A stretch of DNA of 58,356 nt from JAEUOS01 sp040382235 (GTDB taxonomy: Bacteria > Pseudomonadota > Gammaproteobacteria > Burkholderiales > JAEUOS01): positions 1 to 58,356 of the forward strand of contig JBEIFV010000018.1 of the NCBI GenBank assembly GCA_040382235.1, written 5' to 3'. Positions 41,203 through 48,855 of the stretch are shown piece after piece (within the stretch, counting starts at the first letter, position 1; every line of letters begins with the position of its first letter). The notes under the pieces were generated by a model. That model was not told the origin of the DNA and made no database searches. It saw only the letters and a program-made list of their open reading frames with translations. The position numbers and the translations under genes are program-made.

Positions 41203-42474
41203 ATGCATCTCCGCCATATCGCGGCGCAGCTTAATGCCGCCTTGCTCGATACGCCGGTGGTGGTGCTCAATGGTGCGCGCCAAACCGGCAAAAGCACCTT
41301 GGCGCAAGCCCTGAACGGCGTAAACGCCGCGCGCCCCGCTAGCTTGCGCCGCTACCTCACCTTGGACGATGCCGCCGTGCGCAACGCGGCCACATCCGAT
41401 CCGGCGGGGTTCATCGGTGGCTTGACCGGCGCGGTGACGCTGGACGAAGTGCAGCGCGCGCCCGAACTGTTCCTGGCGATCAAGGCCGCGGTGGATCGCG
41501 ACCGCCAGCCGGGGCGGTTTTTGCTTACCGGTTCGGCCGATGTGTTGTTGTTACCCGGCATCGCGGACTCACTGGCCGGGCGGGTTGAAATACTTTCGCT
41601 GTGGCCACTATCGTGCGCCGAAGTGGCAGACGACGCCACGCTCAATCGGGCGGACTGGCTGTTCGGCGGAGATCCCGGCGCGCTGACAAGCCTGCCATGC
41701 GAGCGCGAGGACCTCATCAAGCGCCTGGTCTCCGGTGGCTTTCCCGAGGCGATCACCCGCGACAATCCACGTCGTCGCGCCGCCTGGTACGACAGCTACG
41801 TGCAGACTGTCCTTCAGCGTGATGTACGCGACCTGGCGCGTATCGAGCAACTCAGCGAAATCCCCAATTTGCTGCACTTGCTCGCCATTCGCAGCGCGAC
41901 CCTGCTGAACTTCGCCGAGTTGTCGCGCGGCAGCGGCCTTCAGCAAAGCACGCTCAAGCGCTATTTCGTGCTTCTCGAAGTGTTGTTCCTGGTGGTGCGC
42001 CTGCCCTCGTGGGAGCGCAATGCCGGCAAGCGGCTGGTCAAGGCGCCCAAGGTCTTTTTGCCCGACAGTGGCCTGGTGTGCCACCTGACGGGCGCATCGC
42101 TCCTTGGCGTGGCCGGTCTGGCCGGGTTGCCGGGCAGGGTGGTTGAAACCTTTGTGTTGGCCGAGTTGCTTAAGCATGTGGCATTCAGCGAGGTCGGCCT
42201 GAGCTTGTGGCATTACCGCACTGAAAGCCAGATCGAGGTGGACTTCGTCCTCGAAAATCGATTGGGTCAACTCGTCGGCATCGAAGTGAAGGCCGGTGCT
42301 ACCCTGAGCGCCGGCGATTTCAAGGGCCTGCGACACCTCAAGGAGACCGAACCGGAACGCTTCGTGCGCGGTTTTGTCTTGTATTCGGGGTGCGAGGTGC
42401 TGCCGTTTGGCGACCAGTTGTGGGCCATGCCGCTTTCGATGTGGTGGGAGCGAATCGGGGCGGCCGCCAGATAG
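41203..42474 (+). CDS. ATP-binding protein, AAA family with DUF4143 C-terminal domain
   Basis: The 423-aa protein has an N-terminal AAA-type NTPase (Walker A GARQTGKST at residues 24-32, Walker B VTLDEVQRAPEL, sensor FLLTGSAD). A C-terminal DUF4143 domain (about residues 190-380) follows, with the nuclease-like end EVDFVLENRLGQLVGIEVKAG. The motif D-x-n-E-x-K at that end resembles a PD-(D/E)xK core. These ATPases are common accessory genes of unknown function. It is intact while both neighbours are relics, and repeated motifs precede it. The role may be defence or selfish maintenance; that is inference. Confidence 0.88.
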   Translation: MHLRHIAAQLNAALLDTPVVVLNGARQTGKSTLAQALNGVNAARPASLRRYLTLDDAAVRNAATSDPAGFIGGLTGAVTLDEVQRAPELFLAIKAAVDRDRQPGRFLLTGSADVLLLPGIADSLAGRVEILSLWPLSCAEVADDATLNRADWLFGGDPGALTSLPCEREDLIKRLVSGGFPEAITRDNPRRRAAWYDSYVQTVLQRDVRDLARIEQLSEIPNLLHLLAIRSATLLNFAELSRGSGLQQSTLKRYFVLLEVLFLVVRLPSWERNAGKRLVKAPKVFLPDSGLVCHLTGASLLGVAGLAGLPGRVVETFVLAELLKHVAFSEVGLSLWHYRTESQIEVDFVLENRLGQLVGIEVKAGATLSAGDFKGLRHLKETEPERFVRGFVLYSGCEVLPFGDQLWAMPLSMWWERIGAAAR

Positions 42475-42621
42475 CCCAAGTCGAGTCTAGCGAAGGAGAA
42501 ACGGGCCGGGAGAAGCGCAGGAAAAGCGGGCCCCTTTAGAAGAATAAGTATCGCGACTTTGACACTGATGCTGGCGTTGCCGGCGCCGTAGTTTGCGGCG
42601 ACTTAGCGCGGCGTTGACGCA

Positions 42622-43191
42622 CTACTTCTTGGCCGGCACTTCGCCCGGGATGACAAACCCGATAGACCGCTGCTTCGGATCGGGCGGCGCCAGCGGTTGG
42701 CGCATCGAATCGATCAGCCCGGTGATTGCCTGATCGTGGGAATCGACCTTGCGCTCCAGGCGTTTCATCTTCGAAGCCAGTTCCTTGTTGCCGGCGACCA
42801 GGTTGCGCAGCTCGTTGAACGCGCGCACCACATGAACGCTGACCTCGGTGGCGCGGGTGCTGTTCAATACCATTGCAGCCATGATCGCGCCGTGCTAGGA
42901 AAACGCGAAGGGCGCATAGCGGCGGCCACCGCTACCGGCGTTTGAGGTCGCAAATTGCGACCTCAAAATCCCGAACTCGGCGGCGTTCAACTGAAACATG
43001 AAGTCTTCCGGAAAGCGCGCCAGATTGCGCTTGACCTGCTCGTTGAAACGCTTGGTCGTGACCCCGTAGAACGCCGCCAGGTCGGCATCGAGCAGCACGC
43101 GCTTGCCGCGCACGATCAGGATGCGGTGGGCGATTTCCTCGATCGAAAGCGGTACGGTTTTCGGCATGCTGTCCATGGCACCTACGCTCAC
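42622..43191 (-). pseudogene. ORF6N-domain protein interrupted by one amber codon
   Basis: From ATG 43191 the frame encodes an ORF6N DNA-binding domain (IAHRILIVRGKRVLLDADLAAFYGV, FNEQVKRNLARFPEDFMFQL, RYAPFAFS), then TAG at 42897-42895. The same frame continues HGAIMAAMVLNSTRATEVSVHVVRAF and ends normally at 42622. Homologues have a TE or SE-HG-type sequence at this point, so a single GAG-to-TAG change explains the break. No frameshift is needed. The total would be 188 residues plus the stop codon. ORF6N proteins are usually phage or mobile-element borne. The gene is probably dead unless the stop is suppressed. Confidence 0.78.
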
Positions 43192-43259
43192 TGGCTTGTC
43201 TGGCTGCGTACGGGATTAACCGGTTCCCTGACCAAGCCTTGCCGCTGTTTCGGACTGTT

Positions 43260-43673
43260 CTAGCGCCCGGCAATCCCCAGCAATTCGATCTCGAAATTCA
43301 GCGTGGCGTTCGGCGGAATCACGCCGCCGGCGCCGCGTTCACCGTAGGCGATCGCGGGTGGGCAGGTGAGGCGGGCCTTGCCGCCTACCTTCATCAACTG
43401 CACGCCTTCGGTCCAGCACTTGATCACGCCTTTGAGCTGAAATTCGAGGGGCGTGCCGCGCTTGTACGAACTGTCAAATTCGCGGCCGTCGGTCAAGGTG
43501 CCCCGGTAGTGCACTTTCACCGTGTCGCTCGCCTTCGGGCTTGCTCCGGTGCCATCCTTGACCGAGAGATAGGCCAGACCGCTGGCGGTGGTGGTTGCGG
43601 CCGGCGTGGTTTGCGCATATGCGACGGGATACATGGGTAGGGCCAGCAGTGCGGCAAGTACCAGGCGTTTCAA
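43260..43673 (-). CDS. FKBP-type peptidyl-prolyl cis-trans isomerase, secreted, TTG start
   Basis: The 137-aa protein has a signal peptide (residues 1-21, ending AYAQ) and one FKBP domain: DTVKVHYRGTLTDGREFDSSYKRGTPLEF and the pocket region AYGERGAGGVIPPNATLNFEIELL. It should assist folding in the periplasm. The start codon is TTG at 43673, supported by GGAG a few bases upstream and by the lysine-arginine start of the signal peptide. It is transcribed alone. Confidence 0.92.
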   Translation of the reverse strand: MKRLVLAALLALPMYPVAYAQTTPAATTTASGLAYLSVKDGTGASPKASDTVKVHYRGTLTDGREFDSSYKRGTPLEFQLKGVIKCWTEGVQLMKVGGKARLTCPPAIAYGERGAGGVIPPNATLNFEIELLGIAGR

Positions 43674-43988
43674 GTTGATTCTCCAATCGGTTGACCAGAC
43701 GACATTATGCCGTCGCCCGAGTGTCCGGCGTGCATTAGTCGTCGTGCATCCGGTTCAGGCGCGGAGCTTTGTGGTTTGCGCGATTCGGCAAGCTGCGTTG
43801 CCTCTCGCTCGGTTGCTCCGGGCCGTGCGATCGAGCGTGCCCCATGTTGGCGCCGCATCGGGGCAATCCCTCTACGTTCGAAGGCCGGGAACTCGGTGTG
43901 AGTTGCGGGCCAATTCGCGCTATATTCGCGAGTCACCCAGTTTCAGCCGGCGTCACCAAAGCGACGGCGCAACCAAAAGGGAGCACGT
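43674..43988. other. Divergent intergenic region
   Basis: No gene is supported in these 315 bases between the FKBP gene and the molybdenum-hydroxylase small subunit. A TATATT element occurs at about 43920 and could be part of a promoter for the latter, but no well-spaced -35 element is present. The ribosome site AAAGGGAG precedes the ATG at 43989. Confidence 0.4.
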
Positions 43989-44462
43989 ATGTCTGTCACG
44001 GTTTCGATGCAAGTCAACGGCAAGCAGGTCAGCCACGAGGTCGAGGAACGCACCTTGCTGGTGAACTACATTCGCGATGTGCTGCGCCTGACCGGCACGC
44101 ATATCGGTTGCGATACCGCGCAGTGTGGCGCCTGCACCATCCATCTTGATGGCCGGGTGGTCAAGAGCTGCAACATCCTGGCGATGCAGGCCGAAGGTGC
44201 GATGATCACCACCATCGAAGGGGTGGCGGCCGCGGATGGAACGCTGCATCCGATGCAGGAGGCGTTTCGCCTGCAGCATGGCTTGCAGTGCGGCTTCTGC
44301 ACGCCGGGCATGGTGATGAGCGCGATCGACCTGGTCAAGCACACGCCGCAGCCGACCGAAGATCAGGTGCGCGAGAAGCTTGACGGCAACCTGTGCCGCT
44401 GCACCGGTTATCACAACATCGTCAAGGCGGTCATGGCCGGCGCACAGGCTGTTGCCGGCTGA
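43989..44462 (+). CDS. Molybdenum hydroxylase (2Fe-2S) small subunit (CoxS/CutS type)
   Basis: The 157-aa protein carries two [2Fe-2S] sites: the plant-type loop GCDTAQCGACTIHLDG and the helical site CGFCTPGM with CRCTGYHN. It passes electrons from the molybdenum centre to the FAD subunit. The FAD subunit gene follows after 43 bases. No large molybdopterin subunit is encoded next to them; the only one in the window lies at 28077-30473 on the other strand. Length and motifs are complete. Confidence 0.94.
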   Translation: MSVTVSMQVNGKQVSHEVEERTLLVNYIRDVLRLTGTHIGCDTAQCGACTIHLDGRVVKSCNILAMQAEGAMITTIEGVAAADGTLHPMQEAFRLQHGLQCGFCTPGMVMSAIDLVKHTPQPTEDQVREKLDGNLCRCTGYHNIVKAVMAGAQAVAG

Positions 44463-44505
44463 AGCCTGGCATCACCCATCCACTTTCGACCCACAGGATT
44501 CAAGC

Positions 44506-45321
44506 ATGTACGCATTCAAATACCAACGCGCGGCATCGGTCGAGGCCGCCGCTGCCAGCCTTGCCGCCGCACCGGACGCGAAATTGCTGGCAGGTGGCCA
44601 GAGCCTGATCGCGGCGATGAAGCTGCGCCTGGCCGACAGCAGCGAGATCATCGATCTGGGCGCGATCAAGGGCTTGTCCGGCATCACCGTCGAGGGCAAG
44701 ACCGTCACCATCGGTGCCATGACCCGGCATGCCGAAGTGGCGGCGTCGCTCGCGGTGCGCGGCGCGATTCCGGCGCTGGCGGCGCTGGCTGGCGGCATCG
44801 CCGACCGCATGGTGCGCAACATGGGCACCATCGGCGGGTCTGTGGCCAATAACGACCCTTCGGCAGACTATCCCGCCGGCCTCCTGGCGCTGGGGGCCAC
44901 CATTGTCACCAATCGTCGCAGCATCCCGGCTGACAGCTTTTTCACCGGCATGTTCGAAACCGCGCTTGAGTCCGGTGAAATCATCACCGCTGTAAGCTTC
45001 CCGGTGCCGCTGCGTGCGGCTTACATGAAGTTCAAGAACCCGGCGTCGCGCTATGCGATCGTCGGCGTGTTTGTCGCTGACTTCGGCGCGGGGGTGCGGG
45101 TAGCGGTGACCGGCGCCGCGCCCTGCGTGTTTCGGGTGCCGGCGATGGAGGCTGCATTGACTGCGCGTTTTGTGCCGGAGGTGATCGCCTCGATCGTCGT
45201 GCCCGAAGAAGGGCTCAATTCGGATATTCACGCGCAAGCCGATCACCGCGCGCACCTGATCACGGTGATGTCGATGCGCGCGGTCGAGGCTGCCCTGAAG
45301 CAGGCTCACCAGCCTGCCTGA
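44506..45321 (+). CDS. Molybdenum hydroxylase FAD-binding medium subunit (CoxM/CutM type)
   Basis: The 271-aa protein has the FAD-binding motifs AGGQSLIAAMKLRL and TIGGSVANNDPSADYPAG and the C-terminal CO-dehydrogenase flavoprotein domain. It transfers electrons from the FeS subunit to an acceptor such as a quinone. I start at ATG 44506, where MYAFKYQRA matches family N-termini; the frame upstream overlaps the small subunit. The order small-medium without a large subunit is unusual. Confidence 0.93.
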   Translation: MYAFKYQRAASVEAAAASLAAAPDAKLLAGGQSLIAAMKLRLADSSEIIDLGAIKGLSGITVEGKTVTIGAMTRHAEVAASLAVRGAIPALAALAGGIADRMVRNMGTIGGSVANNDPSADYPAGLLALGATIVTNRRSIPADSFFTGMFETALESGEIITAVSFPVPLRAAYMKFKNPASRYAIVGVFVADFGAGVRVAVTGAAPCVFRVPAMEAALTARFVPEVIASIVVPEEGLNSDIHAQADHRAHLITVMSMRAVEAALKQAHQPA

Positions 45322-45346
45322 GTGCGCCAGGATTGGCGTCGCCCGG

Positions 45347-45850
45347 TCAGGCAGGCGCCACGCGGCGCAGCTTGGGATAGCTGGCGGCGTCGAAAAAGCT
45401 GCTGCCGGCGACATACGCCCGCCCCGGCGACATGTCCGGCGGAGGGCCGCTTTCAGCCTTGCCTTCGAACGTCAGTTCGAGCTGCACGCCGCTCGGGTCA
45501 TAGACGAACAACTGCCACAAGCTGGTGCCCGGCACCAGGAACTCGCGATAGGCGAGCTCGGTTTGCCGGAATCGCGCGGCGAATTCGTGATACCCGGCGC
45601 AGGCCAGCGACAAATGATCGATCGCCGCCGAGCCCGCCGGGGCACGGCCTTCAGCGCCTAACGCCGGGCCACCGGCATAGATGTGGATGATGGCCTGGCC
45701 GCCGGGCAGGGGGCAGGCCAGCCAGGCGCCGGGAAAGCCGAAGTCGGGTCGGAATACGTCTGCCAGACCCAGCACGTCGCAATAGAAGGTGCGAGTCGCT
45801 TCCAGGTCGTTGGTCTTGATGGCTACGTGAAACAGGCCGCTTATGATCAT
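45347..45850 (-). CDS. VOC superfamily protein (glyoxalase/dioxygenase fold)
   Basis: The 167-aa protein starts with FHVAIKTNDLEATRTFYCDVLGL, the first VOC beta-alpha-beta unit with a metal-ligand His. It continues with IDHLSLACAGYHEFAARF and YDPSGVQLELTFE, which supply the second His and the Glu ligand. Members include glyoxalases, extradiol dioxygenases and fosfomycin-type transferases. It is a single gene converging on the hydroxylase medium subunit. Its activity cannot be specified. Confidence 0.85.
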   Translation of the reverse strand: MIISGLFHVAIKTNDLEATRTFYCDVLGLADVFRPDFGFPGAWLACPLPGGQAIIHIYAGGPALGAEGRAPAGSAAIDHLSLACAGYHEFAARFRQTELAYREFLVPGTSLWQLFVYDPSGVQLELTFEGKAESGPPPDMSPGRAYVAGSSFFDAASYPKLRRVAPA

Positions 45851-45948
45851 GAATGAAGCCTCTGGTTGGTTGGATGCAATAAAGAGTGGAGTGGGTATCC
45901 GGTGATGCCGCTGTCGATGGCAAACGCACTCGGGGTATCCGGGGCGGC

Positions 45949-46980
45949 TCAGGTGCGGCGCAACGCGCGTGCCACTTCGGCCACCAGGCTCGGGCCGCGA
46001 TAGATCAGGCCGCTGTAGAACTGCACCAGGCTCGCACCGGCCTCGATCTTGGCACGCGCATCGGCGCCGTTCATGATGCCACCGACGCCGATGATCGGCA
46101 GCGCACCGTCGAGGTGGCCGGCCAGCGCGCGGATCACGCGATTGGATGCCTCGAACACCGGTGCGCCCGACAGGCCACCGGTTTCTTCCGCATGCGGCTG
46201 CCCTTTGACCTTGTCGCGCGAGATCGTGGTGTTGGCAGCAATGATGCCGTCCATCCCCTGCGATACGGCGATCCTGGCGATCGTCTCGATTTGTGTGTCG
46301 TCCAGGTCAGGCGCTATCTTGATGACCAGCGGCACTACCCGGCCATGGCGATCGGCAAGTGTTTTCTGCTCGCGCTTCATGCGTTTCAGGATCGGCGCGA
46401 GTTCATCCTCGCCCTGCAACTGGCGCAGGTTCTTGGTGTTGGGAGAGGAGATGTTGATGGTCGCAAAGCCGGCGTAGGGATACACCTTTTGGTAGCAGGT
46501 GGCGTAATCATCGGCGGCCTTGTCCAATGGCGTATCGAGGTTCTTGCCCAGGTTGATGCCGATCACGCCCTTGTAGGAATGCGATTTCAGGCGTTCGACC
46601 AGAAAATCGACGCCGAAGTTGTTGAAGCCCAGGCGGTTGATTATGCCGCGCGCGGCAATGAGCCGGAACACGCGTGGTTTCGGGTTGCCCGGCTGCGGCC
46701 GTGGCGTGACGCCGCCCAACTCGATGAAGCCGAAGCCCAGGGCGCCGAAGCCGGCGATGCATTCACCATTCTTGTCAGCGCCGGCGGCCAGGCCTACCGG
46801 GTTGGAAAACTCGAGGCCCATGACCGTGCGCGGATCGGGCTTGATGCGCCCGGCCAGCACTGACGCCAGGCCGCTGGCAGCCAGTGCGTTGAGGCTTTTC
46901 ATGGTGAGCGCGTGCGCGGTTTCCGGATCGAGCTTGAAAAGCGCTGCGCGAACGAGCGGATAGGCTAAGCCTATGGTCAT
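45949..46980 (-). CDS. pyrD: Dihydroorotate dehydrogenase (quinone), class 2
   Basis: The 343-aa FMN enzyme oxidises dihydroorotate to orotate in pyrimidine synthesis and gives electrons to quinone at the inner membrane. The N-terminal helices (IGLAYPLVRAALFKLDPETAHALTM) are the membrane-association part of class 2. FMN and substrate motifs include NPVGLAAGADKNG, GFNNFGVD, ISSPNTKNLR and the phosphate loop VGGIMNGADA. The ATG at 46980 gives the usual class 2 N-terminus; a longer frame from 47052 is unlikely. Confidence 0.96.
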   Translation of the reverse strand: MTIGLAYPLVRAALFKLDPETAHALTMKSLNALAASGLASVLAGRIKPDPRTVMGLEFSNPVGLAAGADKNGECIAGFGALGFGFIELGGVTPRPQPGNPKPRVFRLIAARGIINRLGFNNFGVDFLVERLKSHSYKGVIGINLGKNLDTPLDKAADDYATCYQKVYPYAGFATINISSPNTKNLRQLQGEDELAPILKRMKREQKTLADRHGRVVPLVIKIAPDLDDTQIETIARIAVSQGMDGIIAANTTISRDKVKGQPHAEETGGLSGAPVFEASNRVIRALAGHLDGALPIIGVGGIMNGADARAKIEAGASLVQFYSGLIYRGPSLVAEVARALRRT

Positions 46981-47076
46981 GGTCTGGGGGCTGCGTGGAT
47001 TTTTTGCGGAATGCAGGCGCGGATGGGCATCGTTGGTTGCGCGGGCCGGCAAGCGGCCCGCCTCTTCAGGCGCCGC

Positions 47077-47646
47077 TCAGATCCATTTGGAGACGTTTGC
47101 GGCGACCTGGTAACGCGCCAGCGCGTCCAGCACGGCGCCCGGTTCCTCGGCTACCACCAGCCATTGCTTCTGTTGTTCAGGCAGAAATCCATCCTTGATC
47201 ATGCGTTCGATCATCGCCAGGAGCGGGTCATAGAAGCCGCGCGTATTGACGATGCCGATGGGTTTGCGCAAGCCCCCAAGCTGGGCGCGACTCCACATGT
47301 CGCTGGTTTCCTCGAGCGTGCCTACGCCGCCGGCCAGCACCAGAAAGGCGTCGGCCAGATCGGCGAAACGGTGCTTGCGCAGCGCCATGTCGGGCACCAC
47401 TTCACAATGCTGAAGGCCTGTATGCATGAGTTCACGCGACTTGAGGAAGTCGGTGATGACGCCATGCACCTGACCACCGGCGGCCAAGGCGGCGTCAGCC
47501 ACCGCACCCATCAGGCCACGCTTGCCGCCGCCATAGACCAGCAGCAGTTTGCGTTCTGCGATAAGTCTTCCGGTGCTGGCTGCAGCCTCGGCGAATACCG
47601 GGTCCAGTCCGGAATTGGAGCCGCAAAAAACGGCGACGGATTGCAT
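47077..47646 (-). CDS. LOG family protein (nucleoside 5'-monophosphate phosphoribohydrolase-like)
   Basis: The 189-aa Rossmann-fold protein has SVAVFCGSNSG at the start, VYGGGKRGLMGAVADAAL, and the family catalytic loop. The loop normally reads PGGxGTxxE and here reads AGGVGTLEE, with Ala for Pro. Family members release a base from nucleotide monophosphates (cytokinin-activating LOG enzymes and bacterial PpnN relatives). It starts at ATG 47646, chosen because upstream sequence lacks family similarity. It is divergent from the DUF3579 gene. Confidence 0.88.
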   Translation of the reverse strand: MQSVAVFCGSNSGLDPVFAEAAASTGRLIAERKLLLVYGGGKRGLMGAVADAALAAGGQVHGVITDFLKSRELMHTGLQHCEVVPDMALRKHRFADLADAFLVLAGGVGTLEETSDMWSRAQLGGLRKPIGIVNTRGFYDPLLAMIERMIKDGFLPEQQKQWLVVAEEPGAVLDALARYQVAANVSKWI

Positions 47647-47874
47647 TTTCGTGTGGCTTTGCAAGTGTCTCGGGAAGGTGCGATTGTAGCGGGTAGGGGC
47701 GGCCCGCTGGTGCTGTTCGCAGCGCTGTGCAGTTGATCGGTGTGTAATCGCGTGGGCTACAATCAAGGTTCTCCGCCAGTCGCGTCGGCGCCGAGCGTGC
47801 GTGCGATCAAATGCATCGCACCGCGCAGGCCTGGTACCGGCGCCAGTGTCGTGCATCCGTCCCGGCCCCCGCCC

Positions 47875-48174
47875 ATGCCTGTTGAACCAACCGAATTCGT
47901 GATTCAGGGCATTACCCATGAGGGCAAGTTGTTTCGACCAAGCGACTGGGCGGAGCGCTTGGCGGGCGTGATGTCTTCTTTCGGTGGCGGGCGCCTTGGT
48001 TACTCGCCGTATTGCTTCCCGATCGGCTCGAACAACGTCAAATGCGTGGTGGTGAGCCTGCAGTTGAAGGAAATCGAACCAATGGCCTATACGTTCTTGC
48101 TCAATTTCGCGCGCGACAACGAATTGCAAGTGCGGCCCGGTCGCGAGGTGCCGCGCGAGGACGGCAAGGCCTGA
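47875..48174 (+). CDS. DUF3579 domain-containing protein
   Basis: The 99-aa protein matches the betaproteobacterial DUF3579 family: EFVIQGITHEGKLFRPSDWAERLAGVMSSFG, YSPYCFPI and CVVVSLQLKEIEPMAYTFLLNFARDN. Its function is unknown. ATG 47875 gives the expected length; the longer frame from 47740 would add 45 residues without family features. It ends in front of a bidirectional terminator shared with rpsT. Confidence 0.85.
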   Translation: MPVEPTEFVIQGITHEGKLFRPSDWAERLAGVMSSFGGGRLGYSPYCFPIGSNNVKCVVVSLQLKEIEPMAYTFLLNFARDNELQVRPGREVPREDGKA

Positions 48175-48225
48175 CGTCAGGATTGGACTGACTTTGCAAG
48201 CAAGCGAGGGCCGGGCGCGGCCCAG

Positions 48226-48253
48226 AAAAAAGCCGCCCCCGGGCGGCTTTTTT
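48226..48253. terminator. Bidirectional intrinsic terminator between DUF3579 gene and rpsT
   Basis: AAAAAAGCCGCC, a CCCG loop and GGCGGCTTTTTT form a perfect hairpin with an A tract on one side and a T tract on the other. It can therefore stop transcription from both convergent genes. Confidence 0.92.
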
Positions 48254-48271
48254 CACTTCAAAAACACGAGC

Positions 48272-48565
48272 TCAGGCCAGCGCCCTGACCGCAGCCGACA
48301 GACGGCTCTTGTCGCGCGAAGCCTTGTTCTTGTGAACGATTTTCTTGTCTGCAACGATGTCGATCACTTTTTGCGCGGTCTTGAAAGAGGCCGCCGCCAC
48401 CGCCTTGTCGCCGCCGGCGATAGCCTTGCGCACCGCCTTGATCGCCGTACGCAGCTTCGAATGCAGACTGGAGTTGCGCGCATTTTCCTTGGTACCCTGG
48501 CGGGCACGCTTCAAGCCGGAGGCGCTGCGCACAGTTTTCTTTTTTGCTTTTGCCGTTGTAGCCAT
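48272..48565 (-). CDS. rpsT: 30S ribosomal protein S20
   Basis: The 97-aa basic protein binds 16S rRNA early in 30S assembly. The sequence from ATG 48565 shows the lysine/arginine-rich helices of S20 (RARQGTKENARNSSLHSKLRTAIKAVRKAI and KNKASRDKSRLSAAVRAL). The first 15-20 residues (TTAKAKKKTVRSASGLK) make it slightly longer than the E. coli protein. It is divergent from murJ and ends at a strong terminator. Confidence 0.97.
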   Translation of the reverse strand: MATTAKAKKKTVRSASGLKRARQGTKENARNSSLHSKLRTAIKAVRKAIAGGDKAVAAASFKTAQKVIDIVADKKIVHKNKASRDKSRLSAAVRALA

Positions 48566-48855
48566 GATGATCCTGGGAGAAAAGTGAAACTTCCGCGAAA
48601 ACGCCGCAGAAATTGTTTCAGTGTCAGATTCCGTGCTGCGAAACGCAGAGAGCCACAGAGTATAGCAAGTTCGCGCCGCCGCGCGCAAGGCGCATTACTT
48701 TCAGACTCAGGCTGAGCCTGGGGGATGCTCGACACTCCAAGAAGGATCAAGCCTGGATTGGAAAAGAGCGGCGTGCCTCCGACCATTGATGCGTCGACGT
48801 CAATGCCATGGCGCAGCGGCTTCCGGCCCTTTCCCGCATCGGTATACTTGAACCG

